DNA of 64,000 nucleotides from JBFGFX01 sp965232455 (lineage in GTDB: Bacteria; Pseudomonadota; Gammaproteobacteria; Steroidobacterales; Woeseiaceae), in assembly GCA_965232455.1 (NCBI GenBank), contig OZ246981.1, positions 2,666,001 through 2,730,000 of the forward strand, written 5' to 3'. The translations under genes and the position numbers were made by a program. Of this stretch, positions 26,112 through 35,277 are shown one piece after another. Every line of letters begins with the position of its first letter. Position 1 is the first letter of the stretch. Under the pieces are notes generated by a model. The model was given only the letters and a program-made list of their open reading frames with translations, had not been told where the DNA came from and searched no databases.

Positions 26112-27143
26112 CTAGTCCGCGTCCTGCACCCCCAACCGCTCGTGCATGATCGGGCTGGTCGTGGTGTATTGAACGTGCACTTTTTTTTCAGGCTCCAGCC
26201 GCTGTTTGATCGCAAACGCGGCCAGCGCCGCTTCGTGAAATCCGCAAAGAATGAGCTTCTTCTTGCCCGGATAAAAATTGATGTCGCCGACGGCGTAAAT
26301 ACCCGGTTCGGACGTCTCGAATTTCTCGGTGTCCACGTTGATCGTCTTGCGGTTGATGTCGAGCCCCCAGTCGGCGATCGGTCCGAGTTTCGGCGCGAGC
26401 CCGAAAAACACCAGAACCTGCTCGACCTCGATCGTCGAAGCCTCTCCGTCTTTCGGCTGCACGACGATCGACGAAAGCTGATCGCCCTCGCCCGCGATTT
26501 CCGTAACCTTGGCCTTTTCGATCACGTCCATCTTCCCGGCGGCAACGTACTCGCGCATCTTCTCGACCGATGCCGGCACCGCCCGGTATTCGTCGCGCCG
26601 GTGAATCAGCGTAATGTGTTCGGCGACGTTGATCAGCTCGAGCACCCAATCGAGCGCCGAGTCGCCGCCGCCCAATATTGCGAGACGTTTCCCGGAGAAT
26701 TGCTGCGGATCGCGGACGCGGTAATGCAGGCTTACGCCCTCGTAAGCTTCTGCACCGACGACGCGCAGCTGCCGCGGCTGGAACGAGCCGACCCCGGCCG
26801 CGACCACGACCGCTTTGGCGTTGAATTGAGTGCCCGCGCTGGTTTCGACGAAAAACGATCCATCGTCCTGGCGTTGCACGACGGCGACTTCTTCACCCAG
26901 ATGCATGCCGGCGTCGAACGGTTCGATCTGCTTCAGGAGCTGCTCCGTCAACTCGTCGCCGGTGCAGACCGGAATGCCCGGGATGTCGTAAATGGGCTTG
27001 TCCGGGTAAAGCTCCGTGCACTGGCCGCCGGGCTGGCGGATCGAATCCACCACCTCCGCTTTCAGGCCGAGAAGGCCCAACTCGAACACCTGGAAAAGGC
27101 CGCAAGGCCCGGCGCCGACAATGACAACGTCTGTAGTGATCAC
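26112..27143 (-). CDS. Ferredoxin/flavodoxin-NADP reductase, thioredoxin-reductase-like
   Basis: A two-domain FAD enzyme of about 343 residues, like Bacillus YumC-type ferredoxin-NADP reductases. The FAD fold is at the N-terminus (VVIVGAGPCGLFQVFELG) with PGGQCTELYPDKPIYDIPG after it; the NADP domain has LAILGGGDSALDW and HRRDEYRA. The FAD-closing motif is GIYAVGDINFYPGKKKLI. There is no CxxC redox pair of thioredoxin reductases, which supports the ferredoxin-reductase reading. The GTG at 27143 is preferred (GGGAG about 7 bases upstream); a TTG at 27146 is also possible. It could supply electrons to the Rieske or 2OG systems, but this is only a guess. Confidence 0.87.
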   Translation of the reverse strand: MITTDVVIVGAGPCGLFQVFELGLLGLKAEVVDSIRQPGGQCTELYPDKPIYDIPGIPVCTGDELTEQLLKQIEPFDAGMHLGEEVAVVQRQDDGSFFVETSAGTQFNAKAVVVAAGVGSFQPRQLRVVGAEAYEGVSLHYRVRDPQQFSGKRLAILGGGDSALDWVLELINVAEHITLIHRRDEYRAVPASVEKMREYVAAGKMDVIEKAKVTEIAGEGDQLSSIVVQPKDGEASTIEVEQVLVFFGLAPKLGPIADWGLDINRKTINVDTEKFETSEPGIYAVGDINFYPGKKKLILCGFHEAALAAFAIKQRLEPEKKVHVQYTTTSPIMHERLGVQDAD

Positions 27144-27348
27144 CAACGAACTCCCTTCAAATCGTGTGGCGCATTGTCAGGCCATTCATACGGCGCTGCA
27201 ATGGGTATTGACCACCATTTCACCGAAAACTCCGCAGGGCCCGTCTTCGTTGATTCGAGAGTTTCTGTTGCGCCTTCCGCCTTGCAAGGCGGACAATGTT
27301 CCAGGCAGGACGCCTCGAAGCAGTGGCAACAGACCCGAGCCTGACATT

Positions 27349-28641
27349 ATGAGCACTTCGCCTTACCCGCAGTACGAGAGTCCGAACGGCTGGAACAGCC
27401 TGCTGCCGCCGCGCGAATCCGCCCCGCCGCCGGGCGAGGACGTGGTCGCCGACGTGCTGGTCGTCGGCGGCGGCTTTACGGGCCTGGCGGCCGCCCGGCG
27501 CTGGGCCGAGTTGCGGCCCGATGCCAGTATCGTCGTCATCGATTCGAGCGACATCGGTGAGGGAAACCCTGGGCGCAACTCGGGGTTCCTGCTCGAGATT
27601 TCGCTGGCAAACGACGCGGACGCGGCACAGCTCGGGCGAATGCGCCAGTGCAACCAGCTCATCTCCAGAACGATGCACCGAATCCGCGACGACGTCTTCG
27701 ACGGCGGCATCGACTGTGCGATCGAGCGGGCCGGCACCTATCGCGCCGCCGCGGGCCGCGCGGGCAGCGACGCACTTCGCAAGTACCGCGCGTTTCTGGA
27801 TGCCGCGGGGCTGCCCTACGACCCGCTACGACGCCGGGACCTGGCGGACCGGATCGGAACGCGCTATTACGCGGAAGGGATTTTTTCACCGCATTGTTAC
27901 CTGGTGCAGCCGGCCGCCCTGATCCGCGGCCTAGCCGGACTGCTGCCGGCCAATGTCTCCATCCATGAGAACACGCCGGCCTTGAGGCTCGTCGCCGAGC
28001 GCAAGCGCTGGACCGTCGAAACGCCCGGCGCGGCCGTCAGCGCCCCGACCGTCATCGTCGCCAACAACGCGTTTGCCAAACATCTCGGGATCGCGCGCTC
28101 ACGCCTCGTAAAGATGTATACCTACGCCGGTCTGACCGAGCAGTTGCCCGACGACGTCCTCGACACACTCGGGACGGAACGAAGCTGGGGACTGCTTCCG
28201 GCCCACCGTCTCGGCTGCACGCTCAGGCGGACGCGCGACGGCCGGCTGCTGATCCGCTCGCACTACGGGTACGAGCGTGAAAGCACCAACGCAGAGGTCG
28301 GCAAACGGCTGCTGGCGAGCCTGCGTCAACGCTATCCGCAGATTGACGAGCTGCGCTTTTCCGGCGTCTGGGGCGGCGCGACGGGATTCACGCTGAACGG
28401 GGCGCCGATCTGGGGTGAGATGCGGTCCGGGCTTTACGTTTCGGCGGGATACAACGGCGGCGGTGTCGTCAAGGGAACGTTGCTGGGCGAGCTGCTCGTC
28501 GATCACGCGCTGGGGCGTGACGTGCCCGATGTCAAGGCGCTGTTCGGCAGCGCGAGATGGATGCCGCCCGAGCCATTGCGGCGTCTGGGTTTTCTCATCG
28601 CGTCTCGCTTTGAGCGACGGCGCGGACGCGCGGAGATGTAA
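27349..28641 (+). CDS. DadA/PuuB-like FAD-dependent amine oxidoreductase
   Basis: A flavin amine oxidase of 430 residues. The dinucleotide fold VLVVGGGFTGLAAARRWAEL is near residue 37, followed by IDSSDIGEGNPGRNSGFLLE, the G-x-S-G-R-N-x-G motif of the glycine oxidase / gamma-glutamylputrescine oxidase group. A second flavin contact is YNGGGVVKGTLLGELL near the C-terminus. The ATG at 27349 gives the usual MSTSPYPQ-type N-terminus; the frame is open upstream to 27016 but runs into the divergent reductase gene. It is followed 77 bases later by an NhaC antiporter. It probably oxidises a secondary or primary amine, such as a putrescine derivative or an N-methyl amino acid. Confidence 0.82.
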   Translation: MSTSPYPQYESPNGWNSLLPPRESAPPPGEDVVADVLVVGGGFTGLAAARRWAELRPDASIVVIDSSDIGEGNPGRNSGFLLEISLANDADAAQLGRMRQCNQLISRTMHRIRDDVFDGGIDCAIERAGTYRAAAGRAGSDALRKYRAFLDAAGLPYDPLRRRDLADRIGTRYYAEGIFSPHCYLVQPAALIRGLAGLLPANVSIHENTPALRLVAERKRWTVETPGAAVSAPTVIVANNAFAKHLGIARSRLVKMYTYAGLTEQLPDDVLDTLGTERSWGLLPAHRLGCTLRRTRDGRLLIRSHYGYERESTNAEVGKRLLASLRQRYPQIDELRFSGVWGGATGFTLNGAPIWGEMRSGLYVSAGYNGGGVVKGTLLGELLVDHALGRDVPDVKALFGSARWMPPEPLRRLGFLIASRFERRRGRAEM

Positions 28642-28718
28642 GCGGCTCCCGCATGCGTTAACGTGATTCACAGGGTGTTACCGGGCCCCGGAACAAAATC
28701 AAGAATAAAGGTGAAGCC

Positions 28719-30125
28719 ATGGAAGCCGTCGATACCGTCAGCGCAATATCCCTGCTGCCCGCCAGCGTCGCCATCGTCCTGGCGTTCACAACGCGCAACA
28801 CGATCTTCTCGCTGGCCGTGGCCATCCTGGTCGGCGTCCTGATTGCCGGTGAAGGATTGATCGGTTTTCCGAATCTATTGAAGAACGCGCTCGGCAATAC
28901 CGATTTTTCCTGGATACTCTTGCTCGAACTATTCATCGGCGTTTCGATCGCGTTCTTTCAGCGTACTGGCGCGATCCGGAACTTTTCCAGTTTCGTCGAG
29001 CGCCGCAACATGACGCGGGTGCGGGTGCAGCTGGTTGCATGGGTCATGGGCATGTTCGTGTTTTTCAGCGATTATTTCAGCCCGCTGTTCGTCGGCTCGA
29101 CGATGCGCACGCTGTCCGACCGGTTCAAAATCTCACGCGAAAAACTGGCTTACATCTGTGACTCGACGTCCGCGCCCGTCAGTATTCTGGTGCCCATCAC
29201 CGGCTGGGCCGTGTTTGTCGCGGGGCTGCTCATCGGCATGGGTCCGATTGACAACGCGACTGAGGCAATGGCGGTTTTTGTCGCCGCAATACCGTACAAC
29301 GTGTATGCCCTGCTCGCCGTTCTGATGGTCGGGCTCATCGTCACGCGTGTGATCCCGGATTTCGGACCGATGAGAACGGCCGAACGCAGGGCCGAAAAAG
29401 AGGGCAAGGTGCTGCGTGACGGCGCCGTGCCGCTGATGGCGGAAGAGCTGACCGGGATCGAGCCCTTTCCCGGCGTCAAAACGAGCCTCTTCTGGAATTT
29501 CGTGTTGCCGGTGATCGTCGTGATCGGACTCGCGATCGGCTCGTTCGCGTTGACCGGATCGGCGCTGACGATGGAAGCGTTTCTGGCGTCCGCCACCGTC
29601 GCCGGCATCGTCATGCGCGTGCAGGGCATTCCCCTGACCGACATCATGAACACCGCGATGTCCGGCATCAAAGGCGTGATGCCCGCCATTATCATCCTCG
29701 CGTTTGCCTACGCGCTGAACGACCTGTCCGAAGCGCTGCGGACGGCCGAGTTCATCGTCTCGAAGACCGAGGCCTGGTTGACGCCCAGCCTGCTTCCGCT
29801 GCTGACTTTCCTGATCGCCGGCGTCATCGCGTTCTCGACGGGAACGTCCTGGGGCACGTTCGCAATCATGATGCCGATCGCGGTGCCGCTCGCGTTCATT
29901 TTCACCGGCGGCGAACTCGACGCCGTCGTGTACGCCACGGTCGCGGCGCTTGCCGGCGGCGGCGTGTTCGGCGACCACTGTTCACCACTTTCGGACACCT
30001 CCATCCTCGCCTCGACCGGCGCCGCATCGGACCACATCGATCACGTGAAAACCCAGCTGCCGTACGCACTCGTCGTGGGCGCCGTCAGCGTCATCGCGTA
30101 CATGATCATCGGCGCATCCGTGTGA
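28719..30125 (+). CDS. NhaC-family Na+/H+ antiporter (first copy)
   Basis: An inner-membrane antiporter of 468 residues with about 11-13 helices. The NhaC signatures are FSDYFSPLFVGSTMRTL, CDSTSAPVSILVPITGWAVF, AFSTGTSWGTFAIMMPI and GGVFGDHCSPLSDTSILAS. In this family such carriers exchange Na+ for H+ or take up amines and amino acids. It follows the FAD amine oxidase gene and may carry its substrate. An AAGGTGAAG site is just before the ATG. The protein at 48449 is a paralog with the same GDHCSP(I/L)SDT motif, also next to amine-metabolism genes. Confidence 0.88.
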   Translation: MEAVDTVSAISLLPASVAIVLAFTTRNTIFSLAVAILVGVLIAGEGLIGFPNLLKNALGNTDFSWILLLELFIGVSIAFFQRTGAIRNFSSFVERRNMTRVRVQLVAWVMGMFVFFSDYFSPLFVGSTMRTLSDRFKISREKLAYICDSTSAPVSILVPITGWAVFVAGLLIGMGPIDNATEAMAVFVAAIPYNVYALLAVLMVGLIVTRVIPDFGPMRTAERRAEKEGKVLRDGAVPLMAEELTGIEPFPGVKTSLFWNFVLPVIVVIGLAIGSFALTGSALTMEAFLASATVAGIVMRVQGIPLTDIMNTAMSGIKGVMPAIIILAFAYALNDLSEALRTAEFIVSKTEAWLTPSLLPLLTFLIAGVIAFSTGTSWGTFAIMMPIAVPLAFIFTGGELDAVVYATVAALAGGGVFGDHCSPLSDTSILASTGAASDHIDHVKTQLPYALVVGAVSVIAYMIIGASV

Positions 30126-30137
30126 CTATCTCAAACC

Positions 30138-30163
30138 AAAAAAGGGCCGGCATACGCCGGCCC
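30138..30163 (-). terminator. Rho-independent terminator of the phytase-like lipoprotein gene
   Basis: A perfect 8-bp stem (GGGCCGGC at 30144-30151 with GCCGGCCC at 30156-30163) and a 4-base loop are followed on the minus strand by six T residues (30143-30138). On the plus strand no T tract follows, so it serves the minus-strand lipoprotein gene that ends at 30187. Confidence 0.85.
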
Positions 30164-30186
30164 AGATCCTAAGGAATGGCGCGCGT

Positions 30187-32721
30187 TTACAGGATGTCGC
30201 CGAGATTGATGAGGCGGGTCTCGCCGTTATTGTCATCGACCCCGTCATTGTCGTTGATGATGTAGACGTCGCCATTGGCGGTTACCGCCGAACCTTCCAC
30301 CTTCTCGGCGACGAGGCCGCCGGTGTTCGAGAGGTCGCCGATCAGGTCGCGCACCAGCACCTTGGTCACGACGCTATCCGCCGCCAGGCCCGTAACGTCA
30401 AACCTGTACAGACGTTTGATAGCGGCATCCGGCCCGCCCTGATTGTCGCGTTCTACGACCAGAAACTCACCGTTGCCGAGTGCGGTCAGGTCCGACAGAC
30501 CGACCCAGCCGCCGTTCTGGGAAGCCGGTGCTTCGAGCGGATAAAACAGGAAGCTCCAGGTCTGCGTCGCCACTTCGTAAACCCCGATGCGAACGTTCGT
30601 GTCGCCGGGCCAGACGCGTTGGAACGCGACGTACGCCGACCCGTTGTATTCGGCGATGCCCTCGAAGCCGAAACGAAGCTGCACATCGTTCAGCGCGTCC
30701 GGCAGCGTAACCACGTTTTCGATCACTCCGTTGGCGTCGACCTTAAATATGAAATTGAGGCTGTTTACGGGGCGATCGACGGCGCCGACCGTGCCGGACC
30801 CCTCGGACGCGATCCAGAAGCCGCCGGTGCTCGCAACCGCAATGCCCTCCGGGTCGATATTGACCGTATTGTCGGCGTTGATCAGCGCGGCGAGATCGGC
30901 CTCGTCGAACACGTCGATACGGGTCGGATCGTCGGGGGCTACCGTCGCATCGGCAAGCGCCTCGGCCGGAATCGCGGCAAACACACCGTTCGTGTCGATA
31001 ATCGGAATTTCGGTGTTCAGCTCGGCGGGCGTCCTGGTGATGTCGATGCCGAAGATCCGGTTCGCCCCGTAAAAGCTGTCCTCGATCGCATACAGCATGC
31101 GCGGCATCGTCGCGTCCGCGGCCAGACCGGACATTGCGCCCCAGGGAATGGGTGTGCCGTCCGCGCGGTCTGTGGACTGAATCGTCGGATACGTCGGCTC
31201 GGCCTCGCTGTAGCTATAGACATTCAATACCGAGCGCAGCTTGTCACCGCGGTTGTCTTCCTCGCTCGCCGCGATCAGCAGGTTCCGCGAGGTCAGCGCA
31301 AGAACGCCTTCCGGACCCGCGCCCGCCGGCAGTACCTGCTTCAGCATGGGCTGGGCCGGATTGGCGACGTCGTAAACAAAAAGCACGCTGGATCGCTCCG
31401 ACGCGATCACGAGAATCCGGTCGCCGCCGTAAACGCCGTAGTCGGCGTTTTCCGGTTCGTTACCCTTGTTACCGGAACGGTCGTCCGGATAGTGGCCGAG
31501 GCGCGCAACGATGTGGTCGTTGCTGTTGCCGCTCGTGAATACGACCTCGCCGGCCGTGTTGAACACCGTGAAGCCGCGGCTGCCGCCGTCGAGGTCGCCC
31601 TCGTCGGCCGTGACGAGCAGCTCACTGTTGATCCAGGTGACGCCGTCCGGCTCGCGGGGCACGGCCATTGCCATTTCCGTCTGCTGGATGGACGCGTTGT
31701 CGTTGAGCGCGGCGTCGTCCTCGGTGAGATCGACCTGCGTCAGATCCACGGTGCCCGCGCTGAAGTCGCCGACGACGGTAGCCGTCGCGAGATCGACCAG
31801 AACGATGTGATTGTTTTCCTGCAGAGTCACCACGGCGACGTTGTCGTCGTTGATGTCGACGTATTCAGGCTCCGGATCGCCGGGGAACAGATCGGCGATG
31901 CCGGCGAGATCCACATCGGTGGTGGACCATCCCGATACGGGGCCTGCAAGGTCGACGATCTGCAACAGCCCCCCGGGCGCCTGCGGTGGCCTGCCGTCGC
32001 CGAGGTCCTCATCCCGCTCGTTTTCGATCACCACGGCCGCGTAGGTCCCGTCCGGGCTCACCGCAACCGAGTCGGGCTGCCCCCCGAGCGCGATCGTCTC
32101 GATGATCGTCTGCGTTGCAATTTCGACGACCTCCAGGTTACCGGACGTCGTCACAAAATCGGCGGAGGTGTTGACGCCCACCAGGGCAAGATTGCCAACC
32201 ACGGCCACCGACGTCGGTTCGCCGGTCAACGCAAGCGTGCCCAGGCCCGCCGGGTTCGCCGCGTCCGTCACGTCGACGAAACCCACCACTTCGAGCGGGC
32301 TGTCCGTGTAAATCAGCGTATTGCCGTCCGGGCTGGCGGCAACGATCTCCGCCGCGGTTTCCGTATCGACGTCGCAGGTCGCGTCGAGCTGCAGACAAAC
32401 GGGGAAAGAGGAAACGCGGTTGAAGAACTTCGCGTTCGCGTTGTTGCAGACGTACGAGGTGTCCGTGATTTCGTCCGTGTCCAGCATCCCGTCGCCGTCC
32501 AGGTCCGTGCCGGAGTCGATACGCACGCCGCCGTTCGGGCAGTTCAGGTCACCCGCAGGAACGGTGGTTTGCGCGACCAGCCCGTTTGCGCCCGCCGCCC
32601 CGTCCTGACCCGCGGTACCGTCATTGCCGTCCCTACCGTCGTCACCCTCACAGGCGGCCATGAACAGCGGCAGGACAATCGCCACGGCGACAGCCAGCCC
32701 ATTGTTCTTATTAATCAGCAT
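30187..32721 (-). CDS. Large lipoprotein with collagen-like segment, DUF7151-like region and phytase/esterase-like propeller
   Basis: A surface or periplasmic lipoprotein of 844 residues. The lipobox LFMAAC (Cys about residue 24) is followed by a short collagen-like (G-x-D-G) stretch and a DUF7151-like module with NCPNGGVRIDSGTDLDGDGM and a final C in YVCNN. A choice-of-anchor or surface-layer style propeller with many DVTDAANPAGLG and VAVSPDGTYAAV strands comes next. The C-terminal half matches esterase-like-phytase proteins (INVDPEGIA type; GFEGIAEYNGSAYVAFQR and GGLVAEKVEGSAV). The ATG at 32721 is chosen because GGAG precedes it by 8 bases and the lipoprotein signal starts there. It is monocistronic with its own terminator at 30138-30163. 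Confidence 0.8.
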   Translation of the reverse strand: MLINKNNGLAVAVAIVLPLFMAACEGDDGRDGNDGTAGQDGAAGANGLVAQTTVPAGDLNCPNGGVRIDSGTDLDGDGMLDTDEITDTSYVCNNANAKFFNRVSSFPVCLQLDATCDVDTETAAEIVAASPDGNTLIYTDSPLEVVGFVDVTDAANPAGLGTLALTGEPTSVAVVGNLALVGVNTSADFVTTSGNLEVVEIATQTIIETIALGGQPDSVAVSPDGTYAAVVIENERDEDLGDGRPPQAPGGLLQIVDLAGPVSGWSTTDVDLAGIADLFPGDPEPEYVDINDDNVAVVTLQENNHIVLVDLATATVVGDFSAGTVDLTQVDLTEDDAALNDNASIQQTEMAMAVPREPDGVTWINSELLVTADEGDLDGGSRGFTVFNTAGEVVFTSGNSNDHIVARLGHYPDDRSGNKGNEPENADYGVYGGDRILVIASERSSVLFVYDVANPAQPMLKQVLPAGAGPEGVLALTSRNLLIAASEEDNRGDKLRSVLNVYSYSEAEPTYPTIQSTDRADGTPIPWGAMSGLAADATMPRMLYAIEDSFYGANRIFGIDITRTPAELNTEIPIIDTNGVFAAIPAEALADATVAPDDPTRIDVFDEADLAALINADNTVNIDPEGIAVASTGGFWIASEGSGTVGAVDRPVNSLNFIFKVDANGVIENVVTLPDALNDVQLRFGFEGIAEYNGSAYVAFQRVWPGDTNVRIGVYEVATQTWSFLFYPLEAPASQNGGWVGLSDLTALGNGEFLVVERDNQGGPDAAIKRLYRFDVTGLAADSVVTKVLVRDLIGDLSNTGGLVAEKVEGSAVTANGDVYIINDNDGVDDNNGETRLINLGDIL

Positions 32722-32971
32722 TCTTCGTCTCCTCGTAAATTCGGCCGTCGTCAACGCGACGTCGGGCGGTGTAATTTTTTGGAAACGGTGTGACGAAGGG
32801 TTTACAGATGAGTGAAGCTTCTGTGGCGCTGAGATTGCGAAGATGTTCTTGTTATGCGAATGCTTTGTTGCGAATACTGACAGTGGATCTTGATAGTCAC
32901 GGCAAACGCTTGATAACAGTGTCGGATCGTGCGGCTGGTATCGACCGCCGCCGTTGCGCGCCTACCGAAGA

Positions 32972-34420
32972 TCAGGCAAACACCTCGAGATCTTCTTCAG
33001 CGGAATGCTCGGTGAGCAGCGACACGACCGCCAGGACCGGCAGACCAATCACCCAACCCGCGTAGGACGCCGATAGGCCGTAGGGTTCCCCTGCCAGCGC
33101 CCAGACCACCGCCGACGAACCGCCGGTCAGCATGCTCCAGAACGCCCCTTTTGCGGTTGTCCGCCGCCAGAACAGTAGCCCGAGCATCGGAAAAAACAGG
33201 CCGGCGGAGCCGAAGGTGTATGCGTAAAAAATCAGATCCAGTACGTTTGGGATCAGATACGCAATGCCGATCGCGAGCACGCCCAGGACCAGCGTGGCTA
33301 TCCTGGCCGAGCGTACGAGTTCGGCGTCACTGGCGTCGGGCCGCAGGTGCTTCCGGTAGATGTCGTTGGTGAATATCGCAACCGGGCCGATGAGGCACGA
33401 ATCCGCCGACGACATCACCGCGGCGATGTACGCCGCGATCACGATACCCGCAACTCCGGCGGGCAGCAGCTGCATGATGATCATCGGCGTTGCCAGCTCG
33501 GCGTCCGTGAGATCCGGGATCAGCATTCTGGCAATCAGCCCGATCAGCGTGCTACCCACGGCAAATAGCGGCCATTCGATCGGCACGCCGGTCAGAAAAA
33601 ACGCGCGTCTGGCGGTTTTGACGTCGCGGGCCGCGACGATACGCTGCATCGCCGCGATGGATATGAACCACACCGGAAAGATGGCGAAAAACCAGCCCAG
33701 CAGCGTTTTCCAGCCGGCGGCGGTCCAGTCGACCATGCTCGCGGTTTCGGGGTCGCCCTCGAAGTAGTCAACCAAAGCGGCGACGCCGCCGACCTCGATC
33801 AAGCCGATGGGCACGGCGATAAAAAGAATGCCGACCATCAGGATGATCATCTGGAACACGTCCGTGTAGATGACCGCTTTCAGGCCGCCAAGGACGGTGT
33901 AGGCGAGGATGATGCCACCCGCCAGGACGACGGCCGTCGTCAAATCCATGTTCAGCGTCACCTGCAGCAGCTTGCCGCCCGCGATGATCTGCCCGCCAAC
34001 GAACGTAAACCAGGCAATACCGATGACAACCGCGGCCAGGGTGCCGGTGCGGCGATCGAAACGGGCCTCGAACATGTCGCCCGTCGTCAACCCTTTCATC
34101 TTGTCGGACCAGCGCTTGACCTTCGGCACCATCAGGAACGAGACCATCAGAATGCTCAGGCCGGACATCGCGACGAACCACGAGCCCGAGATGCCGAGCG
34201 TGAAGCCGAGTCCGCCCATGCCGATACTGAATGCGCCGCCGAGATCCGTTGCCGCCGTGCTGCAGGTCGACTGCGTCAGGTTCATGTTCCGATCGGCGGC
34301 CAGGAACGACTCGCATTGGTTGTCGCCGCGCTCCGCTCGCGCGACGCGCACGCCGATCCAGATCAGGACGGCGAAATAGAGCGCCATCGCCAGGTAGTCG
34401 AGCAGGTGCAGTGACGTCAC
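32972..34420 (-). CDS. Sodium:solute symporter (SSS family)
   Basis: An inner-membrane Na+-driven uptake carrier of 482 residues with about 13 helices. STAATDLGGAFSIGMGGLGF is the helix-1 loop of SSS proteins, VLGGLKAVIYTDVFQMIILMVG is the G-G-x-x-A-V-x-x-T-D-x-x-Q signature, and AAYIAAVMSSADSCLIGPVAIF carries the sodium-site serines. The start is GTG at 34420 with GGAG about 7 bases upstream. It is the last gene of a four-gene set (S9 peptidase, D-aminoacylase, M23-like protein, symporter) and is 18 bases after the M23-like gene, so it probably imports the amino acids released by the others. Confidence 0.87.
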   Translation of the reverse strand: MTSLHLLDYLAMALYFAVLIWIGVRVARAERGDNQCESFLAADRNMNLTQSTCSTAATDLGGAFSIGMGGLGFTLGISGSWFVAMSGLSILMVSFLMVPKVKRWSDKMKGLTTGDMFEARFDRRTGTLAAVVIGIAWFTFVGGQIIAGGKLLQVTLNMDLTTAVVLAGGIILAYTVLGGLKAVIYTDVFQMIILMVGILFIAVPIGLIEVGGVAALVDYFEGDPETASMVDWTAAGWKTLLGWFFAIFPVWFISIAAMQRIVAARDVKTARRAFFLTGVPIEWPLFAVGSTLIGLIARMLIPDLTDAELATPMIIMQLLPAGVAGIVIAAYIAAVMSSADSCLIGPVAIFTNDIYRKHLRPDASDAELVRSARIATLVLGVLAIGIAYLIPNVLDLIFYAYTFGSAGLFFPMLGLLFWRRTTAKGAFWSMLTGGSSAVVWALAGEPYGLSASYAGWVIGLPVLAVVSLLTEHSAEEDLEVFA

Positions 34421-34438
34421 GAGCGCTCCGAACCCGGC

Positions 34439-35242
34439 TCAGCTGGCGCGATCATGGTCCCCGCAAGCGTCGAGAGCTTCCGGCGCGCACTCCGGAAAAA
34501 AACGGTCCGGCAGCGGCGACAGCGCCAGCCACGTGTCGAGCTGGCCGACGAACGCGACGCCGGGAAACGCGGCATCGAGTTCGAGCAGATCCAATATGAG
34601 CTGGAAGTGCAAATGCGGCGGCCAGTTGCCGTTTTCGGGCGGAGCACCGATTTCGGCAATCTTTTCGCCGGCCTCGATGCGCTGGCCCTCTTCGATCGAC
34701 ACGACGCTCGTTGCCGCGAGATGCCCGTACAACGAAAAGAACGCATCACCGTCACGGCTTTCGTGTTCGAGAATCAGCAGGGGCCCATAATCCAGTTCCC
34801 GGGCGTTGTTGGCTTTGGTATGCACGACGCCGTCCAGCGGCGCATGGACCGCGGTACCGCTGGCGCAAAACACGTCGATACCCAGATGCACGTCGCGCAT
34901 TACCCGGTTCGCGTCGCTCGCGAACAACTCGTTGCTGTAAACCTCACGCCGCTCCGCCCAACGGCCGAACGCAAAACCGGTGCCGGCGGCCGTCATCGCC
35001 TTTTCCACGAGCCGGCTAAAACGATCGACGGCCAGACCGGACAGCGGCTCACCGAGCATCATGCTGCCGCGGCTGAGATCGAGAACGATCGCGTTGCCGT
35101 CCGTCTGAACGATGGTCGCCGGTTCAAGCTCCGGCGACCTCAGATAACTTGCCAGTTCGGTCGCGCGTTCCACGACCGGCTGCCCGGAGACCTGCCGCTC
35201 CAGCGCCTCGATGACGGCTGGTTGGGAAAAATCGCTGCTCAT
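34439..35242 (-). CDS. Standalone M23-like metallopeptidase domain of the aminotransferase-fused type
   Basis: A 267-residue protein without a signal peptide, carrying a lysostaphin-type (M23) fold: HLGIDVFCASGTAVHAPLDG holds the first metal ligands (H and D), FFSLYGHL the next, and PPHLHFQL the HxH pair. The LDYGPLLILEHE, NGNWPPHLHFQ and PGVAFVGQLDTWLALSPLPD segments resemble the M23 module of large trifunctional aminotransferase proteins (aminoglycoside phosphotransferase-M23-class III aminotransferase). Here the module is on its own with an added 100-residue N-terminal part. It lies 35 bases after the D-aminoacylase gene and 18 before the symporter. A cytoplasmic M23 enzyme would not cut cell walls, so its substrate is likely a small amino-acid derivative. 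Confidence 0.78.
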   Translation of the reverse strand: MSSDFSQPAVIEALERQVSGQPVVERATELASYLRSPELEPATIVQTDGNAIVLDLSRGSMMLGEPLSGLAVDRFSRLVEKAMTAAGTGFAFGRWAERREVYSNELFASDANRVMRDVHLGIDVFCASGTAVHAPLDGVVHTKANNARELDYGPLLILEHESRDGDAFFSLYGHLAATSVVSIEEGQRIEAGEKIAEIGAPPENGNWPPHLHFQLILDLLELDAAFPGVAFVGQLDTWLALSPLPDRFFPECAPEALDACGDHDRAS

Positions 35243-35277
35243 GGTTGTTCGACTCCCGCTGGGTATGCTGTTGGGAT

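Noticed and set aside
30619..32793. 724-codon plus-strand frame across the large lipoprotein gene
   Set aside because: It is a shadow of the minus-strand lipoprotein, which has a signal, ribosome site and terminator.
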